From: Methylocystis rosea
GTDB taxonomy: Bacteria > Pseudomonadota > Alphaproteobacteria > Rhizobiales > Beijerinckiaceae
Assembly (NCBI RefSeq): GCF_003855495.1
Contig: NZ_CP034086.1
Span: 1,426,001 to 1,490,000 of the forward strand
DNA length: 64,000 bases
Direction of reading: 5' to 3'
Each line of letters opens with the position of its first letter. Within the stretch, counting starts at the first letter, position 1. Of this stretch, positions 9,696 to 19,342 are shown in pieces. The translations under genes were made by a program, and so were the position numbers. The notes below the pieces were generated by a model. It was not told where the DNA came from and searched no databases. It worked only from the letters and a program-made list of their open reading frames with translations.

Positions 9696-12600
9696 CTACA
9701 GATATTCGACTTCCAGAACGCCCGGTATGGCGCGCAGCGCGCCAGCGACGTCTGGCGTGATCGGATAGCTTCCGGGCAGTCGGATTTCGATCTCCTCCCG
9801 TCCCGAATCGCGCTTCAAAAGAATCGACACCTCGCCGTCGCCGCGGCCGGTAAGCCGCGTCTTGATCCCGTCGAGCGGCCCCTCGTCGCTGACCACGACG
9901 CGCAGTCCCTTCTGCGCGCGCGCGGCCGCCGCCGCCAAAGGTTCTACAGTGACGATGCGCGCCCGGACGTCCTCGCCCTCGACCGCCGCGGAGAGGGTCA
10001 CGAGCACCGCCGCGCCCTTCTCCAGAAGGTCGCGATATTGCGTCAGCCCCTCCTGGAAGAGGATCGCCTCATATTGTCCGCTGACGTCCGAGAGCTGCAG
10101 GATGCCCATCTTGGACCCGGACTTGGTGCGCCTCTCGGTCCGGTCCAGAACCACGGCGGCGAGCCGGCCCGCGGTCGCGCCGCGCTTGACCGAGGCGGCG
10201 AATTCGCTCCAGCGCGACACACGGATTTTCGGCAAGAGGCCGGCGTAAGCGTCGAGCGGATGGCCCGAGAGGAAAAAGCCGGCGGCTTCATATTCGCGTC
10301 GCAGCGTCTCGGCTGCGGGCCATGGCGGCGTCTTTGGAACCGCGAGGTCCGCAGCCTCGGCTTCGCCAAAGAGCGCATTTTGTCCGGCCTTGCTGTCCTC
10401 GGCGTGCCTGTTCGCGGCGGCGAGCATCGCCTCGATCGCCGCGAAAGCCCTGGCGCGATTAGGTTCTATTTCGTCGAAGGCGCCGCAGGCCGCGAGGCTC
10501 TCCAGCGTCTTCTTGTTCACTTCGCGCGGGTTCAGCCGTCTCGCGACGTCGGCGAGACTCGCAAATCGGCGCTCAGCCCGCGAACGCACGAGAGATTCGG
10601 CCTGCGCTTCGCCGACGCCCTTGAGCGCCGAAAATGCGTAGCGGATCGCGAGCCGGCCTTCGGCGCCCGGCGCGACGTCGAAGTCGACGCCCGACTCATT
10701 GATCGACGGCGGTTCGACCGCGATGCCCATGCGCCGCGCCTCGTCGCGGAACTCGGCAAGCTTGTCGGTCTGGCTCTTGTCGAAGGTCATCGAGGCGGCG
10801 AGGAACTCCGCCGAATAATGCGTCTTGAACCAGGCGGTCTGATAGGCGATCAGCGCATAGGCCGCCGCATGGCTCTTGTTGAAGCCGTAATCGGCGAATT
10901 TCGCCAGCAAATCGAAGATTTCGTTGGCCTTCTGCTTGCTGAGCCCCCGCTCCATCGCGCCGCTGACAAAACGGTCGCGCTGCGCGTCCATCTCGGACTT
11001 GATCTTCTTGCCCATGGCGCGACGCAGATTGTCGGCCTCGCCGAGCGAATAGCCGGAGAGGAGCTGAGCGATCTGCATCACCTGCTCCTGATAGATGATG
11101 ACGCCGAAGGTCTCCTTCAGAATGGGCTCGATCGCCGGGTGAATATAGTCGGCCTCTTCGTCGCCGAGCTTCACCGCGCAATAGGTTGGGATATTCGCCA
11201 TCGGTCCGGGGCGATACAGCGCCACCAGCGCAATGATGTCCTCAAACCGATCGGCGTGCATTTCGACCAGCGCCTTGCGCATGCCGGCGCTTTCCAGCTG
11301 GAATATCCCGACGGTCTCGCCGCGGCCGAGTAGCGCATAGGTCGCCGGATCATCGAGCGGAACCTTGGCGAGATCGAAATGGGGATCTCGGCGACGCGCC
11401 AGGCGGCTTGCCGTCGCCAGCACGGTGAGCGTCTTCAGACCGAGAAAGTCGAATTTGATCAATCCCGCCGGCTCGACCCACTTCATATTGAACTGGGTCG
11501 CCGGCATGTCGGACTTTGGATCGCGGTAAAGCGGAGTCACCTCGTGCAGCGGCCGGTCGCCGATGACGACGCCGGCGGCGTGGGTGGATGCGTTGGAAAA
11601 AAGCCCTTCGAGCGAGCCGGCGATCTTAAAGAGCCGCCTGACGCGCTCGTCCTCCTCCACGGCTTCGCGCAACTTCTGCTCGCTCGCCAGCGCTTCGGCG
11701 AGCGTGACGGGCTTGGCGGGATTCTGCGGCACCAGCTTGGCGAGCTTGTCGACCTGTCCGAGCGGCATTTCGAGAACGCGACCGACGCTGCGCAAAACGC
11801 CGCGCGCCAGGAAGGAGCCGAAGGTGATGATCTGCGCGACTCGGTCGGCGCCATAGCGGCGTCTGACATAGTCGATCACCTCGCCGCGCCGCGTCTGGCA
11901 GAAGTCGATGTCGAAATCCGGCATCGAGTTGCGCTCAGGGTTGAGGAAGCGTTCGAAGAAAAGTCCGAAGCGAACCGGATCCAGGTCGGTGATGGTCAGC
12001 GCATAGGCGACGAGCGAGCCCGCCCCGGAGCCGCGCCCCGGCCCGACGGGAATTCCCTGGGATTTGGCGAATTTGATGAAGTCGGAGACGATGAGGAAGT
12101 AGCCCGGGAAGCGCATCTTCTCGATGACGGAAAGTTCGAAATCGAGTCGCGCTGCGTATTCTTCCCGCGTTCGGCCCGGCGCCGGCCCATGCGCGGCGAG
12201 GCGCTGCTCCAGCCCTTCGATCGCTTCACGGCGCAGCTCCTGCGCCTCGATCTCGTCGAGAGACTGAGCATCGCGCGCCTCCTGCACGAATCGCGGCATG
12301 ATCGGCTTGCGCGTCTGCGGCCGGAAGCTGACTCGACGGGCGATCTCCAGCGTGTTGGCGGTCGCCTCTGGAAGATCGGCGAACAGCGTGCGCATTTGCG
12401 CGCGCGTCTTGAAGTAGTGCTCCGGCGAGAGGCGACGCCGCTGATCCAGGCTCGTCACGGCGCCTTCGGCGATGCAGAGCAGCGCATCATGCGCTTCGAA
12501 ATCACTGGGCTGAGCGAAATAGGGCTCATTGGTGGCGACGAGCGGCAAGCCGCGGCGATAGGCAAGGTCCAGCAGCTGCGGCTCGACGTCGCGTTCAGAG

Positions 12601-13157
12601 CGCAAATTGTGGCGCTGGAGCTCGATATACAGCCTGTCGCCGTAGAGACGCTCGAGCGTCGCCAGGCGCGCGCCCGCCTGCTCCGGCCTGCCCTGCGCCA
12701 GGGCGCGGTCCAAGGCGCCGTCGGGTCCGCCGGTCAGCGCGATCAACTCCTCGGCGTCGGCGGCGAGCGCGTCCAGCGTCAGATGCGGCTCGTCGCCCTG
12801 CTCGACTTCGAGAAAGGCGCGCGAGGCGAGTCGCATCAAATTGCGATAGCCCGCCTCGGTCTTGGCCAGCAGCACGATATTGGCGAAACGGTCGTCTCGC
12901 GCCGAGACTGCGCCACCCTTGCCGTCGGCGAAATCGACCCGGAGCTGTGCGCCTGCGATCGGTTGGAGGCCAGCCTTGGCCGCCTTCTCCGAAAATTCCA
13001 GGGCCGCGAAGAGATTATTGGTGTCAGTGACAGCCAGCGCGGGCTGGAGGTCGCGCACCGCGAGATCAATCAGCTTGTCAAGCGAAAGCGCGCCCTCGCG
13101 CAGCGAATAGGCGGTGTGGAGGTGAAGATGCACAAAGCCGGCTTCGGCGGCAGGCAT
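9696..13157 (-). CDS. dnaE: DNA polymerase III alpha subunit
   Basis: 1153 residues, the replicative polymerase. It opens with the PHP domain (FVHLHLHTAYSLREGAL). The catalytic polymerase core carries the acidic motif SMPDFDIDFC and PGRGSGAGSLVAYAL. Later come the YQEQVMQIAQLLSGYSLG and GFNKSHAAAYALIAYQTAW motifs, then a helix-hairpin-helix/OB-fold C-terminus ending near VLEVEYL. Length and order match the standard chromosomal DnaE rather than the error-prone DnaE2. Two very long antisense open frames in this region are shadows. Confidence 0.98.
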   Translation of the reverse strand: MPAAEAGFVHLHLHTAYSLREGALSLDKLIDLAVRDLQPALAVTDTNNLFAALEFSEKAAKAGLQPIAGAQLRVDFADGKGGAVSARDDRFANIVLLAKTEAGYRNLMRLASRAFLEVEQGDEPHLTLDALAADAEELIALTGGPDGALDRALAQGRPEQAGARLATLERLYGDRLYIELQRHNLRSERDVEPQLLDLAYRRGLPLVATNEPYFAQPSDFEAHDALLCIAEGAVTSLDQRRRLSPEHYFKTRAQMRTLFADLPEATANTLEIARRVSFRPQTRKPIMPRFVQEARDAQSLDEIEAQELRREAIEGLEQRLAAHGPAPGRTREEYAARLDFELSVIEKMRFPGYFLIVSDFIKFAKSQGIPVGPGRGSGAGSLVAYALTITDLDPVRFGLFFERFLNPERNSMPDFDIDFCQTRRGEVIDYVRRRYGADRVAQIITFGSFLARGVLRSVGRVLEMPLGQVDKLAKLVPQNPAKPVTLAEALASEQKLREAVEEDERVRRLFKIAGSLEGLFSNASTHAAGVVIGDRPLHEVTPLYRDPKSDMPATQFNMKWVEPAGLIKFDFLGLKTLTVLATASRLARRRDPHFDLAKVPLDDPATYALLGRGETVGIFQLESAGMRKALVEMHADRFEDIIALVALYRPGPMANIPTYCAVKLGDEEADYIHPAIEPILKETFGVIIYQEQVMQIAQLLSGYSLGEADNLRRAMGKKIKSEMDAQRDRFVSGAMERGLSKQKANEIFDLLAKFADYGFNKSHAAAYALIAYQTAWFKTHYSAEFLAASMTFDKSQTDKLAEFRDEARRMGIAVEPPSINESGVDFDVAPGAEGRLAIRYAFSALKGVGEAQAESLVRSRAERRFASLADVARRLNPREVNKKTLESLAACGAFDEIEPNRARAFAAIEAMLAAANRHAEDSKAGQNALFGEAEAADLAVPKTPPWPAAETLRREYEAAGFFLSGHPLDAYAGLLPKIRVSRWSEFAASVKRGATAGRLAAVVLDRTERRTKSGSKMGILQLSDVSGQYEAILFQEGLTQYRDLLEKGAAVLVTLSAAVEGEDVRARIVTVEPLAAAAARAQKGLRVVVSDEGPLDGIKTRLTGRGDGEVSILLKRDSGREEIEIRLPGSYPITPDVAGALRAIPGVLEVEYL

Positions 13158-13305
13158 GGTCGCAGGCCTTGGGGAACGCGGGGCGGATCGGGTCGAAGTC
13201 TACAGTTTGGCGCCCCGTCCCGGAACTCTCCGCGCGCCGCCGTCCCCAGATAGCGTGAAAAGCTGCGCCCGCCCCGACAGTTTCAGGTCTGGGGCGGAAA
13301 GCAGT

Positions 13306-13638
13306 CTATCGCTGCAAAACCGCGAAGCGGTGAACGTTCACGCCATATTCGGTGAGGAGCCGGTGCGTCGCGGGAGAGAGGCGAACCACACGAGACGCGC
13401 TCAGATTCGAGCTGCAGTCGTTCTTGAGGCCGACGTATTTTTCGTGAAGGGCGTTCGCCTCCCCTTCGCCAACGGTTGACCGGACCTGCTCAAGCACGGC
13501 GTTCACTTCCGCGCCGCCATATTGCTGGACGAGGGAACAGCCGATGCGCACATCCTGCGCAGTCGCGGGCATTGCGGCGCTCAGAAGAAACGCGCCAAAC
13601 AGGGCGACGGCGGCGAGGGCCGGGTTTCCATGACTCAT
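13306..13638 (-). CDS. Small secreted protein with signal peptide
   Basis: 110 residues with a clear signal peptide (LAAVALFGAFLLSAAMPATAQ) and a mature part of about 82 residues containing two cysteines that could form a disulfide. An AAGGAG ribosome site precedes the ATG at good spacing. No family recognised; probably periplasmic. Confidence 0.75.
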   Translation of the reverse strand: MSHGNPALAAVALFGAFLLSAAMPATAQDVRIGCSLVQQYGGAEVNAVLEQVRSTVGEGEANALHEKYVGLKNDCSSNLSASRVVRLSPATHRLLTEYGVNVHRFAVLQR

Positions 13639-13799
13639 TCGGTGCTCCTTGGCTAAAGACGGCCGTTCGAACTTTGCCTGACCACAGGTCTCGGCGTAGC
13701 AGCACGAACGGCGCTCGGTCTAAAGCCCGGCGGAGGCGATACGCCTCCCCGGGGCTCATGAGTCCTAGCCGCGTTTTGGACGAACGTGTTTAGCGCCTA

Positions 13800-14138
13800 T
13801 TACTCTGCAGGGCTATAGACTTTCGCCGCAGACTCGATCGGCTTGAACGCTTCCTTGGCGAGCGAGGTGTAGAGCTCTCCGAGCTTGGTCGCTTCGGCCA
13901 TGAAATCCTCGTAGGCGCTCTTGGCGAAATCGGACTGAAGCTGAAACGCTTCGTCGATCTTCTTGACCGCGATCAGCTTTTCGGCCAGGACGCGGCTCTT
14001 TTCGAAGGATTTCTTGGAATAATCGGTGGTCTCGGCGGCGATGCTCTGCCAGCCCTTGGTCACCGCGGCCGCAGCGGCGGATACGGCTTCAAACTGCTCT
14101 TTGCCGAGCTTCTGAACGCTGTCGAAATTAGCTGCCAT
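13800..14138 (-). CDS. Phasin family protein (PHB granule surface)
   Basis: 112-residue all-helical protein of the Phasin_2 type (MAANFDSVQKLGKEQFEAV, an alanine-rich middle, then SYEDFMAEATKLGELYTSLAKEAF-like heptads). Phasins coat polyhydroxybutyrate granules and control their size and number. GAGGA lies just before the ATG at 14138, which fixes this start over the upstream in-frame one. Its presence implies a PHB cycle in the organism. Confidence 0.9.
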   Translation of the reverse strand: MAANFDSVQKLGKEQFEAVSAAAAAVTKGWQSIAAETTDYSKKSFEKSRVLAEKLIAVKKIDEAFQLQSDFAKSAYEDFMAEATKLGELYTSLAKEAFKPIESAAKVYSPAE

Positions 14139-14210
14139 GGGTTCGTCCTCATGATTTTGGCGCAAAGGCGCCCTATGCGGCGCTATGCGCCCGCTCACGA
14201 CTTATTTATA

Positions 14211-14219
14211 TGCAATGCA
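14211..14219. promoter_or_regulatory. TGCAATGCA motif upstream of the phasin gene (possible PhaR site)
   Basis: A TGCA-N-TGCA palindrome lies 73 bases before the phasin ATG in an AT-rich promoter-like stretch. PhaR, the PHB-responsive repressor of phasin genes, is known to bind TGCA/CTGC-rich palindromes in other alphaproteobacteria, so this is a plausible operator. The assignment rests on the motif and its position alone. Confidence 0.4.
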
Positions 14220-14374
14220 CAAAATAAAGTCAATAAAAATGTTGCGGCGCAATAAACGTTGCGCGAGGCTAGCGCTTAACCCGCGGGTAACTGCAAGCCC
14301 TTAATCTGCCAAATCGTCACTTTTGGCGCGGCTGGGCGGTTGCGCGAACAACAGTGAAGTCAAGGGGCGCGTTT

Positions 14375-16045
14375 ATGCTGAGATCGAGTTTGTCGGACCG
14401 CCTGCCGCGGCCCCGCTCCCTCGCGGCAAGCTTTGCCACGATCACGGTTCTCGTCACAATGTCGGCGATCCACGCGGAGGCGCGCGGCAGACATCATTTT
14501 CATCACCGCAGCGCTTCTGACGACCGCAATTCGGCCGTTCGGGCGCGCGCCAACGCCAATAACGACGCTGTCATCGGCGAGCATCGCGGCTTTTCGGCCA
14601 TTGTCGTCGACGCCAATAGCGGCCGTGCGCTCTATTCCCGCTCCGAGCACGAGTTGCGCCATCCCGCCTCGGTCACAAAGGTGATGACGCTCTATCTTCT
14701 GTTCGAGCAGCTCGAACAAGGGCGGCTGCGCCTCGACTCGCCTCTGATGATTTCGCAGCACGCGGCGGCGCAGGCGCCGTCCAAGCTAGGCCTGCGTCCC
14801 GGACAGACGATCAGCGTCGACAACGCGATCAAGGCGGTCGTCACCAAATCGGCCAATGACATCGCCTGCGCGATCGCCGAGAACGTCGCGGGCGACGAGC
14901 ATAGTTTCGCGCAGATGATGACGCGCAAAGCCCATGCGCTCGGGATGCGCAACACCAATTATGAGAACGCGTCGGGACTTCCCGATCCAAATCAGGTCAC
15001 GACGGCCTATGATCTGGCGCTGCTCGGACGCGCCATCCAGGAGCGCTTCCCGCGCTACTATCGCTATTTCTCGACGCCGAGCTTCGCCTACAACGGCGCG
15101 CTGCATCGAAATCACAATCATCTCCTCGGCCAGGTCGAGGGCATGGACGGCATCAAGACCGGCTATACGCGCGCGTCCGGCTTCAATCTTCTGACCTCCG
15201 TGCGTCGTCGCGGGCATCACATCGTCGCGGTGGTGATGGGCGGCAAGACCGCCTACGGGCGGGATCGCATCATGGCGGGGCTGATCGAGGAGAACATTGA
15301 CGGCGGCTCTTCCGTAAGAACTGCGGCGGCGGTGAGCGAAGATCCGCGCGCCATCGAGGCGCAAGAGCGACTCGCTTCTGAGCGCACGCAGCGCGCCGAG
15401 CGCGCCGCGGAGCGCGCCCACCAGATCGCCGCCGAGCGCTTGGCTTATGCAGAGCCTCAGGAAAACTCGGCTGTAGAGCCCGAACCGTTCGGCCGCCAGC
15501 TGAACGCTCCGGTTCCGGCGGCGGCCATTCCGCCGCAGGAGAGCGCTGAGCGGCCAGCGGTTCGTCCTGCCTTCGTTTCCGGCGGTCAGAAGCGAGCGAG
15601 CGACGACAGGGATGCGGAGCGCAAGGGCGCGTCTCCGGGCGCGAAAAGCCGCGCCGGCGCAACGCCGGTCGCCGCACGCGACGGCTCGACGACGAGCGGC
15701 GCGCGTAAAATCGACGTTACGCCCGTGTCGACGACGCCTTCCGCCATTCGCGGCAGCAGCCCAAAATCACAGGCCAAGGCGGACGCCGCGCGTCCGGGGC
15801 GCCCGGGTTGGATGATTCAGATCGGCGCGACCGACGATCAGGACAAAGCCAACCAGTTGCTCGTGCGCGCTCGGAGCCAGCTGCAAGGCTTTCCGGCTAC
15901 CGCCAAGGCCTTCACCGAGAAGGTTCAGAGGGGAAGCGAAACGCTCTATCGCGCGCGTTTCGCCGGACTCGAGGAAGACACGGCTCAGTCGGCGTGCAAG
16001 GCGCTCAAGCGCTCCGGCTTCTCCTGCTTCACCACAAAGAACTGA
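14375..16045 (+). CDS. D-alanyl-D-alanine carboxypeptidase (DacA/PBP5-like) with SPOR domain
   Basis: 556 residues. A signal peptide is followed by a serine peptidase S11 domain: SVTK with Ser99 and Lys102, SAN at 159-161 and KTG starting at 261. Then comes a long low-complexity Ala/Arg/Pro linker (about 300-470) and a C-terminal SPOR domain (WMIQIGATDDQDKANQLL to SGFSCFTTKN) that binds denuded septal glycan. It trims the terminal D-Ala from peptidoglycan stem peptides in the periplasm, probably at the division site. Start at 14375 (AAGGGG just upstream) is preferred over the GTG at 14354. Confidence 0.93.
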   Translation: MLRSSLSDRLPRPRSLAASFATITVLVTMSAIHAEARGRHHFHHRSASDDRNSAVRARANANNDAVIGEHRGFSAIVVDANSGRALYSRSEHELRHPASVTKVMTLYLLFEQLEQGRLRLDSPLMISQHAAAQAPSKLGLRPGQTISVDNAIKAVVTKSANDIACAIAENVAGDEHSFAQMMTRKAHALGMRNTNYENASGLPDPNQVTTAYDLALLGRAIQERFPRYYRYFSTPSFAYNGALHRNHNHLLGQVEGMDGIKTGYTRASGFNLLTSVRRRGHHIVAVVMGGKTAYGRDRIMAGLIEENIDGGSSVRTAAAVSEDPRAIEAQERLASERTQRAERAAERAHQIAAERLAYAEPQENSAVEPEPFGRQLNAPVPAAAIPPQESAERPAVRPAFVSGGQKRASDDRDAERKGASPGAKSRAGATPVAARDGSTTSGARKIDVTPVSTTPSAIRGSSPKSQAKADAARPGRPGWMIQIGATDDQDKANQLLVRARSQLQGFPATAKAFTEKVQRGSETLYRARFAGLEEDTAQSACKALKRSGFSCFTTKN

Positions 16046-16089
16046 TCATGTCCGCGACTTGGGACCACGACTACAGTTCGCGACGTGCG

Positions 16090-16815
16090 TCAGTGCTGGT
16101 GACGCCGCATCAGGACGTCCTTGGCCTCGTTTACCCTGGCCGCAAGATCCGTCGTTCCGCCAAGATCTGGATGAAGCTTCTTCATCAGATCACGATGGGC
16201 GCGCGCAATATCCGTCGCCGCCGCGCCGCGCTTGAGGCCGAGGATTTCGTAAGCCTCGTCTTCCGAAATCGCGCCCGAACGACGCACGCCGCCCTCGCCC
16301 GGACGAAAACCCCCCGCGTTTGCGTGCGTATCGCTTGCCGAACGCCAGCCGGAAAATCGGCGGTCCAGATAAGCCTCTAAGAGCCTTGCCCCGTCAGGAT
16401 CGTCACGGCGGCAAACGCCATAGAGTTCCAGGAGCGCAGGCCGCGCCAATGAATCGAGATGCGCGCCTTCGTGCTGCCCGGCCAGAACCACGCCCCTTAT
16501 AGCGCCCGTGGAGTGGTCGAGCTCCATTTCGATCATCGCTGATCGAACCCGCGATACGCCGCCGGCGCCTGCCCCCGTTTTGCGAAAGCCGCTCAGCGCG
16601 CCCCCGCCGAGGCCCATGAGCCAAACGCCAATGCCCAAGAGCGCCATGCCGAGGTCGAGGCGTCCCCGCATCAGAAGCAAGGCGCCCACGGCGAGAGCAA
16701 GGAAGCCGCCCCCGCGTTTGAAAATCACCGCCAATAGCGCCGGCGACGTCTTCGTATAGGCGTTCAACGCCATAATCGTCAGGAGCAGGGCGATGATTCC
16801 GATCAGAATGGGCAT
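16090..16815 (-). CDS. Membrane-anchored DnaJ-domain protein
   Basis: 241 residues. Two or three N-terminal hydrophobic segments (IGIIALLLTIMAL, GFLALAVGALLL, MALLGIGVWLMGLGGG) anchor the protein. A linker follows, and a J domain sits at the very C-terminus (AYEILGLKRGAAATDIARA, HPD in LMKKLHPDLGG). The architecture recalls DjlA/Tim14-like co-chaperones that recruit DnaK to the membrane. The gene starts 10 bases after the VWA-like gene ends, so the two are an operon. Confidence 0.85.
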   Translation of the reverse strand: MPILIGIIALLLTIMALNAYTKTSPALLAVIFKRGGGFLALAVGALLLMRGRLDLGMALLGIGVWLMGLGGGALSGFRKTGAGAGGVSRVRSAMIEMELDHSTGAIRGVVLAGQHEGAHLDSLARPALLELYGVCRRDDPDGARLLEAYLDRRFSGWRSASDTHANAGGFRPGEGGVRRSGAISEDEAYEILGLKRGAAATDIARAHRDLMKKLHPDLGGTTDLAARVNEAKDVLMRRHQH

Positions 16816-16825
16816 CCTTTTGTCC

Positions 16826-17533
16826 TCAACCGATCTGAGACAGAAGCAGGCGCGCCGCGCCCTCGCCTTCGTCGGCGCGCCGCTCCAATTCGCGTCTGCC
16901 CCCCACCGCATACGCAGCCGCGGCGGCCAGAAGCTCCGCCAAACGCTGCGGAGCAGTGGCGTCAAACGCCGCATAGGCGCCGCCCGTCAGGCGCGCTATC
17001 TCACGATAGGCCTGCTGTGCGGCTGAGTCCTGGCCCTCCTGGAACATGAAGGCCTTGACGCCGAGCAACCCGAGTTCGCCTGCCGTCGCCGCGAGGGCGT
17101 CGAGCCGCTCCTCCATGGCGTCGCCAACGTAGATAAGCGCGCCCACGCGTCCCGCACGCGATTCATCGAGCGCGTGACGCAAAACCTTGCCGATCTGCGT
17201 GCGGCCGCCGCGACAGGCGATGCGCGACATGAGCGCGCCGAGCCCCTCGCCTCCTGAGACGAAGCGCGAAGCGCGGCATTCCCCGAAGCCGCGGAAGTAG
17301 ACGAGTTGAACGTCCAGTCCGCCCTGCGCGGCGGTCGTGCGGAACATTTCGCCCTGAATCGACTGGGCCATGTCCCAGGTCGGCTGTCTGCTCATTGTGG
17401 CGTCCAGCGCGAAGATCAGGCGTCCGCGCGACGCGCTCGCCGCGACGTTCTTGGCCTTGTCCAGGAAGGCGTCTATCGGCCCCGATTGCGCAGAGCCTTG
17501 AGCTGCCGGCGGTTTAGGTGAATGTTCGCCCAC
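16826..17533 (-). CDS. VWA-like domain protein
   Basis: 235 residues. Residues 38-200 fold like a von Willebrand factor A domain: the strand GRLIFALDATMSR carries a MIDAS-like DxTxS signature, followed by GGRTQIGKVLRHAL and GALIYVGDAMEE. It resembles the conserved alphaproteobacterial VWA proteins usually found beside a DnaJ-domain gene, as here. No signal peptide; likely cytosolic. Role unknown. Confidence 0.8.
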   Translation of the reverse strand: MGEHSPKPPAAQGSAQSGPIDAFLDKAKNVAASASRGRLIFALDATMSRQPTWDMAQSIQGEMFRTTAAQGGLDVQLVYFRGFGECRASRFVSGGEGLGALMSRIACRGGRTQIGKVLRHALDESRAGRVGALIYVGDAMEERLDALAATAGELGLLGVKAFMFQEGQDSAAQQAYREIARLTGGAYAAFDATAPQRLAELLAAAAAYAVGGRRELERRADEGEGAARLLLSQIG

Positions 17534-17652
17534 TGCGGTTCACGTCGTTTTATCGGACGCTCTCTATCAAATCGGCCGCGCTCTCTGATAAACAAGAGGC
17601 TTGGCGCGCAACCTGAAACATAGGCTCTTTCAGCGCGCCCGGCGAGGATTCG

Positions 17653-18243
17653 ATGTCGATCCCCAGCGAAGAATCTCATGCCTTGAGCGAGTCGCCGCTG
17701 TCGGCCGCGATCGGATGGACGCGCATCGCGGCCCTGCCCGCGGAAGATAGCGTTCGGGTCCAGTCTCTCATGCAAGCCTTCGCCGAAGAGCTGATGCAAG
17801 ATGGGGTGCGAGTCGGCGGTGTGACGCAGACGCGCGTCGCCGAGCCCTCGGGCCGGTCGGCGATCATGTTGCGCGACGTCGCCACCGGCGCATTTTATCC
17901 GATCTCGCAGGACCTCGGCCCCGGTTCGGTCGCCTGCAATCTCGATACGAGCGAACTGGCGCTCGCCTGCGCGGCGATTGAGCGCGCGGCGCGCGACGGC
18001 GCGCAACTGATCGTGGTCAGCAAATTCTCCAAACAGGAGGCCTCGCGCGGCGGTCTCTGCGACGCCTTCCGAGCGGCGATGACCGCGCGCATTCCGGTAA
18101 TCGCGGCGGTTTCTCCGCATTATCGCGACGAATGGCGCGCCTTCGCCGGGCCGCTGGCGGAAGACATCGCGCCCGAGCGCCAAGCGTTGGCGGATTGGTG
18201 GGCGAAGCTACGCGCGCCGTCGCCGGATCGAACGTCTATCTGA
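17653..18243 (+). CDS. DUF2478-family protein
   Basis: 196 residues. Family-like motifs are IAALPAEDSVRVQSLMQAFA at the N-terminus, a central LIVVSKFSKQEASRGGL and a late RIPVIAAVSPHYRDEWRAF. DUF2478 proteins resemble P-loop NTPases without a full Walker A and often occur near molybdate or metal genes; no such genes are visible here. Its 3' end overlaps the convergent ABC-binding-protein gene by eight bases. Confidence 0.75.
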   Translation: MSIPSEESHALSESPLSAAIGWTRIAALPAEDSVRVQSLMQAFAEELMQDGVRVGGVTQTRVAEPSGRSAIMLRDVATGAFYPISQDLGPGSVACNLDTSELALACAAIERAARDGAQLIVVSKFSKQEASRGGLCDAFRAAMTARIPVIAAVSPHYRDEWRAFAGPLAEDIAPERQALADWWAKLRAPSPDRTSI

Positions 18244-19267
18244 CCGGCGGCGCATACATCAGGCCGCCCTTGTTCCACAAAGCATTCAGCCTGCGCTCCA
18301 TGGCGTAGGGCGCGCCCTGCCCGAGATTGCGCTCAAAAACGTCGGCGTAATTGCCGACATGTTTAACGATGCGGTAGGCCCAATCCTGCGAGAGGCCGAG
18401 ATCGTCGCCATGGGCGCCGTCAACGCCGAGCAGCCGCCGTATTTGCGGATTTTCCGAAGACAAAGCGGAGTCGGCGTTCGCCTTCGACACCTCCAGCTCC
18501 TCTGCGTCGATCATCGCGAAAAGCGTCCAGCGAACGATGTTCAGCCACTGATCGTCGCCTTGGCGCACAAGCGGGCCGCGCGGCGACTTCGAAAGAAGGT
18601 CCGGCAGAACCGCGTGATCCGCAGGCGCGGTCAAGCCGATGCGGACGCCATGCAGCATGGAAACGTCCGCGGTGAGCGCCTCGCATTTCTCCTCGTCATA
18701 GGCCTTGGCCGCGTCTTCAAGGCTCGGGAACAGCTTTGGCTCATATTTCGCCTTGCTGGCCCGGAAAAAGTCGGCGACCGCGAGTTCGTAGGGGGTGCCC
18801 TGCTCTATGCAGATCGATGCGCCGTCCAAGTCCTGAACCGAAGCTGATTTGCGCTGCCGCCGGACCAAAAACCCTTGTCCATCGTGCAGGAAAATCGCGG
18901 CGTAGATCAGCTTTTGGCCGGCGTCGCGGGACTGGGTCCACGGCGACGCGCTGACGAGCAGATCGACGGCGCCGGCCTGCAGCGCGCCGGCGCGCTCTTT
19001 CTGCGAAAGCTCAACGAATCGCGCCTTGGCCGGGTCGTCGAGGACGGCGCTCGCGACGGCCCGGCAGAAATCGACGTCGAAGCCACGCCATTCGCCCGCG
19101 CCGTCGCGTTGAGCAAAGCCGGGCGCGTCGGTGACGCCGCAGGTCAAAAAGCCGCGCTTCATGATTTGCGCAAGCGTCGGACCGACGTCCGTTTGCGCCC
19201 CGGCGCTGAGGGCGAAAAGCGCGCCGGCGAAGGCCGCAAAGAAGGCGAAAGCTGTGCGGCGGATCAT
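18236..19267 (-). CDS. Periplasmic amino-acid-binding protein of an ABC transporter (AapJ-like)
   Basis: 343 residues with a signal peptide (FAFFAAFAGALFALSAGAQ) and the type II periplasmic binding fold of general amino-acid permeases: FLTCGVTDAPGFAQRD, EWRGFDVDFCRAVASAVL, ICIEQGTPYELAVADFF and GNYADVFERNLG. In rhizobia AapJ partners with AapQMP, but no permease or ATPase gene lies nearby, so this is an orphan receptor or supplies a transporter elsewhere. Start at 19267 (MIRRTAFAF) fits the signal peptide. Confidence 0.88.
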   Translation of the reverse strand: MIRRTAFAFFAAFAGALFALSAGAQTDVGPTLAQIMKRGFLTCGVTDAPGFAQRDGAGEWRGFDVDFCRAVASAVLDDPAKARFVELSQKERAGALQAGAVDLLVSASPWTQSRDAGQKLIYAAIFLHDGQGFLVRRQRKSASVQDLDGASICIEQGTPYELAVADFFRASKAKYEPKLFPSLEDAAKAYDEEKCEALTADVSMLHGVRIGLTAPADHAVLPDLLSKSPRGPLVRQGDDQWLNIVRWTLFAMIDAEELEVSKANADSALSSENPQIRRLLGVDGAHGDDLGLSQDWAYRIVKHVGNYADVFERNLGQGAPYAMERRLNALWNKGGLMYAPPVR

Positions 19268-19342
19268 GGCGGGCTCGGCATCCGGCGGAGGATATACTAC
19301 GGTCGCGCGGCGTTCACGCAAAAGCGAGTCGTCAGAGGCGGG

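Noticed and set aside
9663..11333. 556-codon open frame on the plus strand
   Set aside because: Also antisense to dnaE; caused by high GC content.
11379..13253. 624-codon open frame on the plus strand
   Set aside because: Antisense shadow of dnaE: no ribosome site, Arg/Ala/Gly-rich composition and no domain, while dnaE on the other strand has full family motifs.
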